In this document: positions 8,825 to 17,507 of the stretch, piece after piece
Numbering within the stretch: the first letter of the stretch is position 1
Layout: each line of letters begins with the position of its first letter
NCBI GenBank assembly: GCA_023393115.1
Contig: JAEWMS010000034.1
Location: 1 to 63,855 of the forward strand
Direction of reading: 5' to 3'
Length of the DNA: 63,855 nucleotides
From: Bacillota bacterium
Lineage (GTDB): Bacteria; Bacillota; Clostridia; Acetivibrionales; DSM-1351
The notes under the pieces: generated by a model
Databases searched by the model: none
Told to the model about the DNA's origin: nothing
The model's input: the letters and a program-made list of their open reading frames with translations, nothing else
Program-made: the position numbers and the translations under genes

Positions 8825-10660
8825 TTATACTTGGAGCCTTTCTATCACCTTACCATTTGCTTTTCGCATATTCGTATCTGCGTTCTTCAGTTGGTCGGTA
8901 ACCTTGCTGTATTCCACGGGTCGCTTGATCTTCAAGGTCGTGGTTTTTATAAGCTCCTCGTAGCTCAAAACAAAATACCTTATTATTTTATACTGAGGAA
9001 TGTCCTCATTTATTTTTTTGATTTCCTTTTGAACCATATGGGATATCTCTTCAGCAGTGGGTTTTCTGCCCCACGCTTCAGCAAGTACTGCTTCATTTAC
9101 AACAATCTTGGCACAAACCTGAATATCTCCGTCAGGTGCGGTATTCCCCCAGGCAAAGGATTCCTTTACTCCTTCAATGTTGTTCAGCAACATTTCATAC
9201 TCTTCCGGGAAGGCTTTCTTTCCATTGGTAAACACTATCATGGATTTGGCCCTGCCTGTAATGGTTGTAAAACCTTCGTCATCAATAAAGCCCAAGTCTC
9301 CTGTGTGAAACCAGCCCTGTTCATCTATGGCTTCTCTTGTTGCAGCTTCATCCTCATAATAGCCCATCATAACATTGGGACCTCTCGTTATTATTTCTCC
9401 CATGCCGTTTTCATCAGGATTGTCTATGGCTAGCTCTATTCCCCTCATGGGCTGGCCTATGGTTCCGGCCTTATTATAAAAGTCATTATTGGCCGCAACC
9501 ACCGGTGAGGTTTCAGTAAGCCCGTAGCCCTGTATAACCTTAAGTCCCAGTGTTCCGAAACCATTAATGATTTCCTTGTCAATAGGTGCTGCTCCCGAAA
9601 TGGCCAGCCTTAAGCCCGGACCAATCTGTTCAAGTACTTTTTTAAACAATTTTCTTCTGATATCAATACCAACAGCAGATAATGCATTTGAAACCCTACC
9701 CAAAACCTTGACGGTACCGGCCTTACCAGCCTTCCTCAAACCCTCTTGAAGCTTTTTATGCATTGCTTCCAATATCGCCGGTACTACAACCAGCAAAGTA
9801 ACATCAAATTCCTTCAGGTTTTTAGCAATATGCTTGATGCCTTCTGCATAAGCAATGGTGACACCGTTCTTAACCATAAACAGCATACCCCCTGAAAGCT
9901 CAAAGGTGTGGTGAAGCGGCAGAATGGACAAGTGTACATCATTGGGGTAAACCTTGATTATTGAAGTGATTGCACTTACATTGGAACATACATTCCGCTG
10001 ATTAAGCATAACTCCTTTGGCCATACTGGTTGTCCCTGATGTAAAAAGCAGTAAGGAAAGTTTTTCCGGGTCAATAACTGCATTGATAAAACTCTTATCT
10101 CCTGCCTTCAGCAGTTCATTTCCCTTTATAATTAATTCCGGTATGCTATGGAAATTCTCAGGATATTCTCCATCCAGCTCATCCATACTGATAAACTGCT
10201 GTATTCCGGTATTCTTTTTAGACAGCTGCAGCATTTCAGAATCAAACTGCTTACTGTAATATATGGCATCTACTCTTCCTCTTCCGATCAGGTTTTCTAT
10301 CTCGACCGCTGGTAAATGCTTATCTAACGGCACCGCTATGCCTGTACCGTTAACTATTGAAAAAAAGCTGATTGCCCATTCATATCTATTTTCGCTGATT
10401 ATAGCTACACTTTTATCCTTTAACCCCAAATTAAGCAAAGCTGTTCCCAGAGCATCAACTTCGGCTCCAAACTCCTTATAGGATTTAACTCTGATATTAT
10501 TATCACGTTTAAATTTAAAAGCAACCTTATCTCCGAACTTCAGTATACTGTTTTGCACCAACTGCTTAAAATCCACCACGCTATCAGTATCATAATAACC
10601 CAGCCCGGTTACGGTCTTTCTGCCGTTTACATTGGATAATACAATTCCTTTTTTGCTCAT
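8825..10660 (-). CDS. AMP-forming long-chain acyl-CoA ligase/synthetase
   Basis: 611 residues of the ANL adenylate-forming superfamily. Visible motifs are the P-loop-like LLFTSGTTSMAKGV (about 205-218), GYGLTETSP (about 375-383), GWFHTGDLG with the conserved aspartate, and ITGRAKSMIVFTNGKKAFPEE. The length and the ITGRAK..V.TNGK variant fit the long-chain fatty acyl-CoA synthetase group, which activates fatty acids with ATP and CoA at the membrane face. AAGGAG precedes the ATG. The gene is single, with its own terminator. A Fur/PerR-like box lies 43 bp upstream of the start. Exact chain-length preference cannot be read from sequence. Confidence 0.88.
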   Translation of the reverse strand: MSKKGIVLSNVNGRKTVTGLGYYDTDSVVDFKQLVQNSILKFGDKVAFKFKRDNNIRVKSYKEFGAEVDALGTALLNLGLKDKSVAIISENRYEWAISFFSIVNGTGIAVPLDKHLPAVEIENLIGRGRVDAIYYSKQFDSEMLQLSKKNTGIQQFISMDELDGEYPENFHSIPELIIKGNELLKAGDKSFINAVIDPEKLSLLLFTSGTTSMAKGVMLNQRNVCSNVSAITSIIKVYPNDVHLSILPLHHTFELSGGMLFMVKNGVTIAYAEGIKHIAKNLKEFDVTLLVVVPAILEAMHKKLQEGLRKAGKAGTVKVLGRVSNALSAVGIDIRRKLFKKVLEQIGPGLRLAISGAAPIDKEIINGFGTLGLKVIQGYGLTETSPVVAANNDFYNKAGTIGQPMRGIELAIDNPDENGMGEIITRGPNVMMGYYEDEAATREAIDEQGWFHTGDLGFIDDEGFTTITGRAKSMIVFTNGKKAFPEEYEMLLNNIEGVKESFAWGNTAPDGDIQVCAKIVVNEAVLAEAWGRKPTAEEISHMVQKEIKKINEDIPQYKIIRYFVLSYEELIKTTTLKIKRPVEYSKVTDQLKNADTNMRKANGKVIERLQV

Positions 10661-10702
10661 ATGGGTTCTCCTTGGATTTGGATAATAATAATTATTACCT
10701 GG

Positions 10703-10717
10703 TTATAATTATTATAT
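10703..10717 (-). promoter_or_regulatory. PerR/Fur-like 7-1-7 box upstream of the acyl-CoA ligase
   Basis: TTATAATTATTATAT matches the PerR consensus TTATAATNATTATAA at 14 of 15 positions. A looser copy (TAATAATAATTATTA) is adjacent at about 10684-10698. The region is AT-rich, so chance is a serious alternative. Confidence 0.3.
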
Positions 10718-10910
10718 TCTATTCACGAAATTCTATCAATTAATTCTATCAACATATTCCAATTTACCCTTTTTCTTTAAAATATATTTATTAATTTGAC
10801 GATTTGGAGGTTCTTATAATATAAATTAAGATAGATAATTGTATTTCGAGGGTAACAGTGCTAAATTAATAGATATACCTGTAAAATCCATTTCAGGAGG
10901 GAATAACTAT

Positions 10911-11555
10911 ATGGCCAGAAAAATAGTCAAGCTTACTTTTGGAGAAGAAGTTGCCAATGCCATTACGCATGGAGTTTCGGCTCTGCTTGTTTTAGCTGCT
11001 TTTCCGTTTGTTATAATCACGGCCTACACCAAGGGTAGCCTTGTTGATGTGGCCAGTGTTACAATATTCAGCATCTGTATTTTCCTTATGTTCCTTATGT
11101 CCACCTTCTATCATGTGATGGAGCACGACACAACTCATAAGCGAGTTATGCAGATATTGGATCATATATGTATATACATAGCAATAGCGGGTACCTATAC
11201 ACCAATTGCCGCCTCGGTCATTGGCGGCTGGCAGGCTATAGTGCTTCTGTCGGTTCAATGGGTAATGGTACTATTCGGCATTCTTTATAAGTCCATATCA
11301 AAAAAATCCATACCCAAATTATCATTAATGATATACCTCGTAATGGGCTGGAGCCTTGTAATCTTCATGCCGCTTTTCTTTCAGAAGGCCAATCCTCTTC
11401 TGTTCTGGCTAATCCTTGGCGGGGGTATTTTCTATACGGTGGGTGCTGCAATCTACGCAAAAAAAGGTTTCAAATACCACCATATGGTATGGCATATATT
11501 TGTATTTCTAGGTGTCCTGACACATTACATAGGGATCTGCTTTTTTATGTATTAA
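10911..11555 (+). CDS. Hemolysin III / YqfA family (PAQR-like) membrane protein
   Basis: 214 residues from ATG 10911, which is preceded by AGGAGGG; the frame extends further upstream but without a ribosome-binding site. Seven membrane helices are predicted. The conserved residues of the HlyIII/PAQR metal site are visible: ITHGVSALL near the N-terminus, STFYHVMEHD in the middle, DHICIYIAIAGTYTP, and HMVWHIFVFLGVLTHY at the end. These proteins are thought to be membrane metal-dependent hydrolases; the 'hemolysin' name comes from one Bacillus cereus protein and should not be taken as a function here. Confidence 0.9.
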   Translation: MARKIVKLTFGEEVANAITHGVSALLVLAAFPFVIITAYTKGSLVDVASVTIFSICIFLMFLMSTFYHVMEHDTTHKRVMQILDHICIYIAIAGTYTPIAASVIGGWQAIVLLSVQWVMVLFGILYKSISKKSIPKLSLMIYLVMGWSLVIFMPLFFQKANPLLFWLILGGGIFYTVGAAIYAKKGFKYHHMVWHIFVFLGVLTHYIGICFFMY

Positions 11556-11599
11556 TACAACAATTAAGTTATGATTGATAGAATTATCAGAATAAGAAA

Positions 11600-11632
11600 A
11601 GCAGCTGCATTACCTACCGGTAAGCAGCTGCT
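11600..11632 (+). terminator. Hairpin after the hemolysin-III gene
   Basis: AGCAGCTGC (11600-11608) pairs with GCAGCTGCT (11624-11632). The trailing sequence is only weakly T-rich (CTGTTATATT), so termination efficiency is uncertain. It separates convergent genes. Confidence 0.5.
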
Positions 11633-11704
11633 CTGTTATATTAAATTATTAAGCTTTCCTTACACCAATTAATACACCAATTAATACTCTAATCAATACA
11701 CTTA

Positions 11705-12904
11705 TTAAAGTGAATTTGTATATATGTTTCTTACTGCGTCCCTGGTAGCCTTGACAGGAGCTATTGCAAGCAGACCATCAAGACTTGGAGTTTCAAATGC
11801 AAGATTAACCAGTTTCTCAACCATACTTTCATCAAAGCCTTCATCCTTAAGACTTGAAGTAACACCAATCTCATTAAGCCACTTTCTGATTCCTGCATAA
11901 GCCTTGTCAGCTTCATCGGCTGTTCCCTTGAAGCCAGGAAGAATAGGCTCAAATATTTCAGCCAGAACCTCTCCAGAAGCAGGGTATATTTCCTTAACAA
12001 CTGCCGGCAGCAGCATTGATAAACCCAGACCGTGTGCCAATTCAGGCTTAACTGCACTTAATGGATGCTCAAGGGCATGTGTGAAGTGGAGTAAGCCATT
12101 GTCAAAGGAGGTACCGGCAATCAAGGATGCATACAAAAGATAATATCTTGCAGTAAGGTTTTCCGGTTCCTTAACCGCTATGGGCAAATACTTTGCAACG
12201 AGTCTGATGGTTTCCTTTGCAAGTAATATGGCAAATGGATTTGTTACTATAGTAGTTGAAGCTTCAACTACGTGGTTTATTGCGTCAACGGATACATATA
12301 AAGTCTGGTCCGCAGGAAGCTTTGTCATTAATGAAGGGTCATCAATGGCATATATCGGATAAATGCAGTCGTACGCTATAGCAGGCTTATATTCCTTGGA
12401 AGGAATACTTACAACAGCAAATCTGTCAACTTCTGTTCCGGTACCATGAGTCAGGTTAATTGCAACCAGAGGTACTGCAGCATCAGGAGCAAACTTGAGC
12501 TCATAAAGCTCAGTAGCATTCCTTTCAGGATATGAAATAAGGATAGCTACACTCTTGGCAGCATCAATAGGACTTCCTCCTCCTATAGCTATAACTGCCT
12601 GTGCGCCAAAGCTCTTTGCTTCAGCTGTGGCTTCATCAACCTGTTCAACTGTAGGGTTTGGAGTAACCTTGCTGTAAAGGAGATATTCAATCCCATTAGA
12701 CTCAAGGGCTTTTTTAGTAACATCCCATGCACCGGTCTTAATATGAGAGCTTTTTCCGGTCATTACAATAACTTTCTTTATTCCTCTGGAGGATAGGTTT
12801 TTTGCTACATCCTCCATTTTATTAATAGCTCCTACTCCAAAAAATGTTGTTGTCTTAGCTCTGATTTCCACAACCTGATTAATATCAATTTTATTTTCCC
12901 ACAT
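11705..12904 (-). CDS. Iron-containing alcohol dehydrogenase
   Basis: 399 residues of the Fe-ADH family (group III). The nucleotide-binding segment AVIAIGGGSPIDAAKS is at about 106-121. The metal ligands correspond to the Asp and His of SVDAINHVVEAS and to the two His of HALEHPLSAVKPELAHG. The protein would catalyse NAD(P)H-linked interconversion of an aldehyde and an alcohol in the cytosol, as in clostridial fermentation (ethanol, butanol or 1,3-propanediol type). Substrate cannot be fixed from sequence. The start has GGAGG at the expected distance. A rubrerythrin gene ends 67 bp upstream, so co-transcription is possible. Confidence 0.93.
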   Translation of the reverse strand: MWENKIDINQVVEIRAKTTTFFGVGAINKMEDVAKNLSSRGIKKVIVMTGKSSHIKTGAWDVTKKALESNGIEYLLYSKVTPNPTVEQVDEATAEAKSFGAQAVIAIGGGSPIDAAKSVAILISYPERNATELYELKFAPDAAVPLVAINLTHGTGTEVDRFAVVSIPSKEYKPAIAYDCIYPIYAIDDPSLMTKLPADQTLYVSVDAINHVVEASTTIVTNPFAILLAKETIRLVAKYLPIAVKEPENLTARYYLLYASLIAGTSFDNGLLHFTHALEHPLSAVKPELAHGLGLSMLLPAVVKEIYPASGEVLAEIFEPILPGFKGTADEADKAYAGIRKWLNEIGVTSSLKDEGFDESMVEKLVNLAFETPSLDGLLAIAPVKATRDAVRNIYTNSL

Positions 12905-12971
12905 AATTCTGGACCTCCTGTTTTATTTTAAAGTTTATTACAAACTCAATTTACCTACATTTACACTTTAT

Positions 12972-13550
12972 TTATGTTTTTACTTCAAACCACCCCTGAG
13001 CATACTTACATACAGGGCAAATACCCGGTGCATCGGTTCCCTGATGAATATGTCCGCAATTGGTACAAATCCACTGCTGGGGTTCCTTTTTCTGATATAA
13101 AGTCTGGCTTTTTAATTCTTCGGCAAACTGCTTAAATTTATTTTCATGCTCCTTTTCAATATTAGCAATCATTCTGAAGGCAGCTTCGACTTGAGGGAAG
13201 CCCTCTTTTTTAGCAATATCTGCAAAAGTAGGATATATTGTTGTATGCTCTTCATGTTCACCGTGAGCTGCTGAATAAAGGTTGGCAACAGTATCACCCA
13301 GTTCAAAGGGGTAGCCTGCATCTACTTTAACATTGCTTGGACCACCCATACCATCAACCAGTAAATCATAAAATACTTTGGCATGAGCTCTTTCGTTTTC
13401 GGCTATCAGCTTGAATTCTTGTTCAAGTACAGCATGTCCTTCATCTTTTGCATATTGGGCATATATAGTGTACCTGTTTCTAGCCTGTGACTCGCCTGCA
13501 AAGGCTCTTGCAAGATTTTCTGATGTTTCTGTTCCTGATAACTTGCCCAT
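12972..13550 (-). CDS. rbr: Rubrerythrin (classical domain order)
   Basis: 192 residues. The ferritin-like diiron domain comes first (GESQARNRYTIYA, ENERAHAKVF, HGEHEEHTTIYP, NIEKEHENKF) and the rubredoxin domain last (WICTNCGHIHQGTDAPGICPVC, two CxxC pairs). Rubrerythrin reduces hydrogen peroxide in the cytoplasm of anaerobes. With the reverse rubrerythrin at 3558-4106 the window carries both architectures. The ribosome-binding site AGGAGG is 3-4 bases from a long perfect hairpin in the 5' leader, so translation or mRNA stability could be affected by RNA folding. Confidence 0.95.
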   Translation of the reverse strand: MGKLSGTETSENLARAFAGESQARNRYTIYAQYAKDEGHAVLEQEFKLIAENERAHAKVFYDLLVDGMGGPSNVKVDAGYPFELGDTVANLYSAAHGEHEEHTTIYPTFADIAKKEGFPQVEAAFRMIANIEKEHENKFKQFAEELKSQTLYQKKEPQQWICTNCGHIHQGTDAPGICPVCKYAQGWFEVKT

Positions 13551-13569
13551 AAAATCCTCCTGTGACGGG

Positions 13570-13602
13570 AAAGCAAAAATAAGTTATTATTATTTTTGCT
13601 TT
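13570..13602 (-). promoter_or_regulatory. Perfect 13-bp hairpin in the rubrerythrin 5' leader
   Basis: AAAGCAAAAATAA (13570-13582) and TTATTTTTGCTTT (13590-13602) are exact reverse complements with a 7-base loop, 20 bp upstream of the rbr start codon. It could be a dyad operator or an mRNA-stabilising stem. Confidence 0.5.
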
Positions 13603-13755
13603 CAAATATAATTTAGCCTATATTTTTACCAATATGAAGCAAATTATTCTATTAGGAGGTGGCACTGGATAAATATGCGTATTATAGATAAGGCTTCAAT
13701 AGAAGTTTTAGACATGAGTTCACTATTTTCAAATTAGGTTGTAAGTTGAATTTTT

Positions 13756-14634
13756 CTATAGTTCGCCACTAAAAGAACCATTTATTGATGAATGTGCTAT
13801 TTCGATAAAATTCCGGAATTCCATGCTTTCTTCGAGTTCGGGATAGTACATAAGCTGTATAAAAAACGGACTGGCCATTCTGTGTTTTATAATCCCCAGC
13901 TTATCCTTTTCGTGAATTGTGAACTGAGGCAGAAACCCTATACCCCAATTATTGATGACCAGATTTTTTATCGTATCCACATTACTCAATACCATAGAAA
14001 TATTATATTTCTGCCCGGATTCCTTGAATTCAGACATTAATGCTTTGCGATAAGGGCACTCTTTACCGGTCAGTATAAGTGATTGCTCTTCAAGTTTTTC
14101 CCGAATATTCGATTCTGAATTGGTTTTTGGATTGTATACAAAACACAGGCTTTCTTCCTTGATCTTTAATACTTTAATACCATCAGACTTGATTTCCTTA
14201 TTAAAGACTAAAATAAAATCCAGTTTCTGTTTAGAAAGTTTTTCCAGCAAACTAGCTTCATCTTCAATTGAAAGGTGAAAAATTATATTTGGATATTTAA
14301 TTTTATATGCTTCAATAATATCCTGCAAATAGTACAGGGCAATGGACTCTATTGTACCAATATAAATTTTATTTACCTTATGTATTCTCAATTCATTATC
14401 CAGCCTCGCCATTGAATCTAGTACCTCTTTAGCATATTGGTATATTATTTTCCCTTTTGGCGTTAAAATCAAGCTATTACCTTTTCGATAGATGATTTTG
14501 TCACCATAAATTTGTTCCAGCCTCTGAATATGTGTGGAAATACTGGATTGGGAGTATCCCAATACCTCTGCGGTTTGAGAATAGTTGCCCAATTCATACA
14601 GATATAACAAACTTTTAAAATATGTAAGCTCCAT
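13756..14634 (-). CDS. LysR-family transcriptional regulator
   Basis: About 292 residues starting at ATG 14634 (MELTYFKSLLYLYELGNYS). An N-terminal winged helix-turn-helix (AEVLGYSQSSISTHIQRLEQIYG, roughly residues 20-42) is followed by a periplasmic-binding-like effector domain (about 90-290). The gene is divergent from a small cupin gene at 14805, the usual LysR arrangement. Three alternating half-sites lie directly upstream of its own ribosome-binding site, which suggests autoregulation and activation of the cupin gene. The effector is unknown. An upstream in-frame start at 14652 would add six residues but lies in the operator. Confidence 0.9.
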   Translation of the reverse strand: MELTYFKSLLYLYELGNYSQTAEVLGYSQSSISTHIQRLEQIYGDKIIYRKGNSLILTPKGKIIYQYAKEVLDSMARLDNELRIHKVNKIYIGTIESIALYYLQDIIEAYKIKYPNIIFHLSIEDEASLLEKLSKQKLDFILVFNKEIKSDGIKVLKIKEESLCFVYNPKTNSESNIREKLEEQSLILTGKECPYRKALMSEFKESGQKYNISMVLSNVDTIKNLVINNWGIGFLPQFTIHEKDKLGIIKHRMASPFFIQLMYYPELEESMEFRNFIEIAHSSINGSFSGEL

Positions 14635-14646
14635 ATTCGCCCCAAA

Positions 14647-14674
14647 TATCAATATTTTTGATAAATTTTATCAA
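14647..14674. promoter_or_regulatory. LysR operator: three alternating half-sites, 11-bp period
   Basis: TATCAA (14647-14652), TTGATA (14658-14663) and TATCAA (14669-14674) are separated by 5-base spacers. The last two form a perfect 17-bp palindrome. A TATAAT box at 14708-14713 has only a poor -35 (TTTCGT). That puts the site near -47 to -74 of the cupin promoter, the classical activator position for LysR proteins. Confidence 0.6.
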
Positions 14675-14804
14675 AGTATATCTATTTCGTCAATAATACT
14701 AATGTATTATAATGAGGGCAGATGGTTAAGGGGAGCTCCTCAACTTCATAAATATTTAATTGAATAATATTTAATCCAGTATATTTGATAGGAGTGATGG
14801 CATT

Positions 14805-15152
14805 ATGCTCGAAAAAGTAAACCTTAAAGCAACTGTAGATTCAATCGGTAAATTATACATATATGACAAGGTAGGTCAACTTAACGGTCATGTCCTAAGC
14901 GTTGTAAATGTAGAAAACCGTACTTTGGACTTTCACATTCATGAGAGATCTGATGAGCTATTTTACGTGATAGAAGGCAGCTTCCATCTGGAAATCGATG
15001 AAGGTCTGGTCAAAGTGGATGAAGGTGAATTTATTATTGTCCCGAAAGGAATTAGACACAGACCTGTAGTTACTGCCTTGACCAAATTTTTGATGATTGA
15101 ATTGGAAGGGACACTAAATAAAGAAAACAGTGGTGACCTGTATGAAGCTTAA
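14805..15152 (+). CDS. Small cupin-domain protein
   Basis: 115 residues forming a single cupin_2 barrel. The metal-binding motif 1 is seen as FHIHERSDELFYVIEG (His-x-His, Glu), and motif 2 as the VPKGIRHRP segment. Single-domain cupins of this size bind a metal and may act as dioxygenases, isomerases or small-molecule sensors; nothing in the sequence selects one. It is transcribed away from the LysR gene and ends in a strong terminator, so the pair forms a self-contained regulated unit. AGGAG lies about 10 bases upstream of the ATG. Confidence 0.85.
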   Translation: MLEKVNLKATVDSIGKLYIYDKVGQLNGHVLSVVNVENRTLDFHIHERSDELFYVIEGSFHLEIDEGLVKVDEGEFIIVPKGIRHRPVVTALTKFLMIELEGTLNKENSGDLYEA

Positions 15153-15185
15153 ATAAGGCAAGCTTAATGTATTTATCTTGAAAAT

Positions 15186-15228
15186 AAAAAATGCTGAGGC
15201 AGATTTCTCTGCTTCAGCATTTTTTAGG
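15186..15228. terminator. Bidirectional terminator between cupin gene and SLH remnant
   Basis: AAAAATGCTGA(A)GCAG-type arms around ATTTCT give a stem of about 15 bp with A-run before and T-run after, so it can stop transcription from both sides. Confidence 0.85.
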
Positions 15229-15234
15229 GTTATT

Positions 15235-15585
15235 CTAAATAAGTTTTGCTTTCCTCAGAAGATTTATTACTACGGTTGCACTTTCTGCTCTGGTAAAACT
15301 ATTCTTCGGAGTTATATTTCCTTTATTTCCTCCAAAAATACCGTTCTTAATGCAGATTGCTGCTCCCTCTTTCGCATATGAAGAAATGTTAGCTGAATCC
15401 TTAAAGAGCTCTAATTGATTTACAATCTCCTCTTGTGATACACTTACATCCATTCCTGCAATCTTCATAGCTTTTGCAAGCATTGTCATTGCTTGTTCTC
15501 TGGTAATCAAGTCATTTACTCCAAACTTTCCGTTTGAATAGCCTGAAATTATTCCATATTCATATGCAGTGTAAATTAGCTTACT
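15235..15585 (-). pseudogene. S-layer homology (SLH) domain remnant
   Basis: The last 91 codons read as the end of an SLH domain (ITREQAMTMLAKAMKI at one edge, SFTRAESATVVINLLRK at the other). The frame continues upstream through another SLH-like segment (AYEYGIISGYSNGKFGVND) to about 15585, where it meets a stop inside the end of potD. There is no start codon with a ribosome-binding site and no N-terminal domain. Intact SLH proteins carry three SLH repeats plus a catalytic or structural domain. This is the 3' stub of a cell-surface gene, the rest of which was lost, probably when the pot operon came to lie next to it. Confidence 0.7.
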
Positions 15586-16654
15586 TTACTGATACCTCTG
15601 TCCAAATTCTGTCGTAGTCCTTTATGGAGCCTGCAAGGTCCTCAAATACTTCGCAATTGGCTATCTGCTCGTCGGTAGGGTATGCCGCAATGTCTCCCAA
15701 AAGGTCAGGTGACATTTTTTTCTTTGCTTCGGTATGAGGTGTCGAATAACCAATATAATCAGCATTGGCAAAGGCTATATCTGTTTCACACATAAAGTTT
15801 ATAAACTGCTCAGCTTCCTTCTGGTGCTTTGTATTGCTTAGAACAACCATCGAGTCAAACCACAGGTTACTTCCCTCTTTTGGTATAACATAATCAAGAT
15901 CAGGGTTTTCACGCTTCATAAATACTGCGTCTCCGGACCATACCACAGCAAAGGCAGCCTCGCCCATAATCATTTTATCCTTTACTTCATCACCAACATA
16001 AGATTGAACCATTCCCAATTCTTTTTGCTTAATAAGCTCATCTTTAGCCTTTTCAAGCTCTTCTTGATTTTTTGTATTCAGAGAAAATCCCAGCTTTTTA
16101 AGAGTGATCCCGATGGAATCTCTCTGACTATCAAGCATGAATACCTGCTTTTTATACTTTTCATTCCAGAGGATATTCCAGCTGTCAACCGGGTCGGTAA
16201 CCATGGTTTTATTGTATATTATTCCTACCGTTCCCCACATATATGGTACAGAGTATTCATTTTTAGGGTCAAAAGCAAGGTTCTTGAACTTTTCATCAAT
16301 GTACTTGTAATTAGGTATATTGTTTAAATCAATTTTGTTGACCATACCTTCATCAATCATACGCTTAATCATATAATCTGACGGAATGGCCACATCATAA
16401 TCACTGCCGCCTGAACTAAGCTTTGTATGCATAACCTCATTGTCTGCGAAGGTATCGTATACAACATCTATATTGTATTTCTCCTGAAACCTATCAATTA
16501 CATCTTCTCCGATATAGTCACCCCAGTTGTACACCTTCAGGGTTACCTTTTCACCGGAGTTATCTCCTGTGGATTCTGATGCTCCACAGCCTGCTAACAC
16601 TAATGTTGAGAGAATTACTGCCGAAACCAGTAATTTAGTTAAAAGTTTTTTCAT
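15581..16654 (-). CDS. potD: Spermidine/putrescine ABC transporter substrate-binding lipoprotein
   Basis: 357 residues. Signal peptide with lipobox LVLAGCGA (Cys at about 23), then an extracellular two-lobed binding protein beginning VTLKVYNWGDYIGEDVIDRFQEKY, which is the standard PotD opening. Conserved pocket residues appear in SDYMIKRMIDEG, VPYMWGTVGIIYNK and GEAAFAVVWSGDA. It captures polyamines outside the cell and delivers them to PotBC. It is the last gene of the operon regulator-potA-potB-potC-potD. GGAGG precedes the ATG. Confidence 0.92.
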   Translation of the reverse strand: MKKLLTKLLVSAVILSTLVLAGCGASESTGDNSGEKVTLKVYNWGDYIGEDVIDRFQEKYNIDVVYDTFADNEVMHTKLSSGGSDYDVAIPSDYMIKRMIDEGMVNKIDLNNIPNYKYIDEKFKNLAFDPKNEYSVPYMWGTVGIIYNKTMVTDPVDSWNILWNEKYKKQVFMLDSQRDSIGITLKKLGFSLNTKNQEELEKAKDELIKQKELGMVQSYVGDEVKDKMIMGEAAFAVVWSGDAVFMKRENPDLDYVIPKEGSNLWFDSMVVLSNTKHQKEAEQFINFMCETDIAFANADYIGYSTPHTEAKKKMSPDLLGDIAAYPTDEQIANCEVFEDLAGSIKDYDRIWTEVSVK

Positions 16655-16700
16655 ATCTCGGATACCTCCAAATTAATTTCTTGTATATGACGGTAAAGCA

Positions 16701-17507
16701 TCAGGCGTCATACTGCTTTTTTCTTTTTTCTTCCCTTGCAGAACGTATATTAATTAATATTAATAACAGTAGGACACTTACAAACATTAATGTTGATAAA
16801 GCATTTATGGTTGGCTTTACTCCTGTTCTGGCCATAGAGTAAATGGTTATGGACAGATTTGAGACACCCGAACCTGAAGTAAAATAACTGATAACAAAGT
16901 CATCAATGGAAAGGGTGAAAGCCATTAAAAAGCCCGAAATAATACCGGGCATTATCTCCGGAATTATTACTTTTCTAAGGGCATACATTGAAGTCGCACC
17001 AAGGTCTAAAGCAGCCTCATACATATGCTTGTTCATCTGCCTAAGCTTTGGCAAAACAGATAATATTACATATGGTATGTTGAAGGTGATATGAGCCAGC
17101 AACATGGTGATAAAGCCAAGCTTCAAACCTATGAGGGAACCTATGAAAACGAACATTATCATCAGCGATACACCTGTTACTATATCAGGGTTTAATACAG
17201 GTAAATAAGTCAGGTTCATAACCATAGTCTTTTTGAGCTTCTTCATATTATGTATACCTATAGCTGCAAAGGTGCCAATTATAACTGCTATAATTGAAGA
17301 AAGTATTGCAAGCAGTAGTGTGTTATACAATGAATCCATTATCTGAGAGTTCTCAAAAAGCTCCTTATACCATTTCAGGGTAAACCCCGACCAGTTTCCA
17401 CGGGATTTTGATTTATTAAAGGAAAAAACTATAAGCACTACAATGGGAAGGTACATGAAAAGTAAAATCAACCCAAGGTAAGATTTCATTATAATTCTTT
17501 TTACCAT
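16701..17507 (-). CDS. potC: Spermidine/putrescine ABC transporter permease PotC
   Basis: 268 residues with six membrane helices. The cytoplasmic EAA loop (YEAALDLGATSMYALRKVIIPEIMPG) that contacts the ATPase is at about 160-185. Order and likeness (SFNKSKSRGNWSGFTLKWYKELF near the N-terminus, SIDDFVISYFTSG later) identify the PotC subunit. It overlaps potB by 7 bases, which implies translational coupling. Confidence 0.92.
   Translation of the reverse strand: MVKRIIMKSYLGLILLFMYLPIVVLIVFSFNKSKSRGNWSGFTLKWYKELFENSQIMDSLYNTLLLAILSSIIAVIIGTFAAIGIHNMKKLKKTMVMNLTYLPVLNPDIVTGVSLMIMFVFIGSLIGLKLGFITMLLAHITFNIPYVILSVLPKLRQMNKHMYEAALDLGATSMYALRKVIIPEIMPGIISGFLMAFTLSIDDFVISYFTSGSGVSNLSITIYSMARTGVKPTINALSTLMFVSVLLLLILINIRSAREEKRKKQYDA

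Noticed and set aside
13675..13737. A 20-codon plus-strand frame (MRIIDKASIEVLDMSSLFSN) behind AGGAGGT
   Set aside because: The ribosome-binding site is about 14 bases from the ATG, too far, and nothing in the sequence suggests a known small protein.
15235..15510. A complete small SLH protein
   Set aside because: The SLH reading continues upstream of the first Met without a ribosome-binding site and lacks the rest of the domain set, so it is a remnant.
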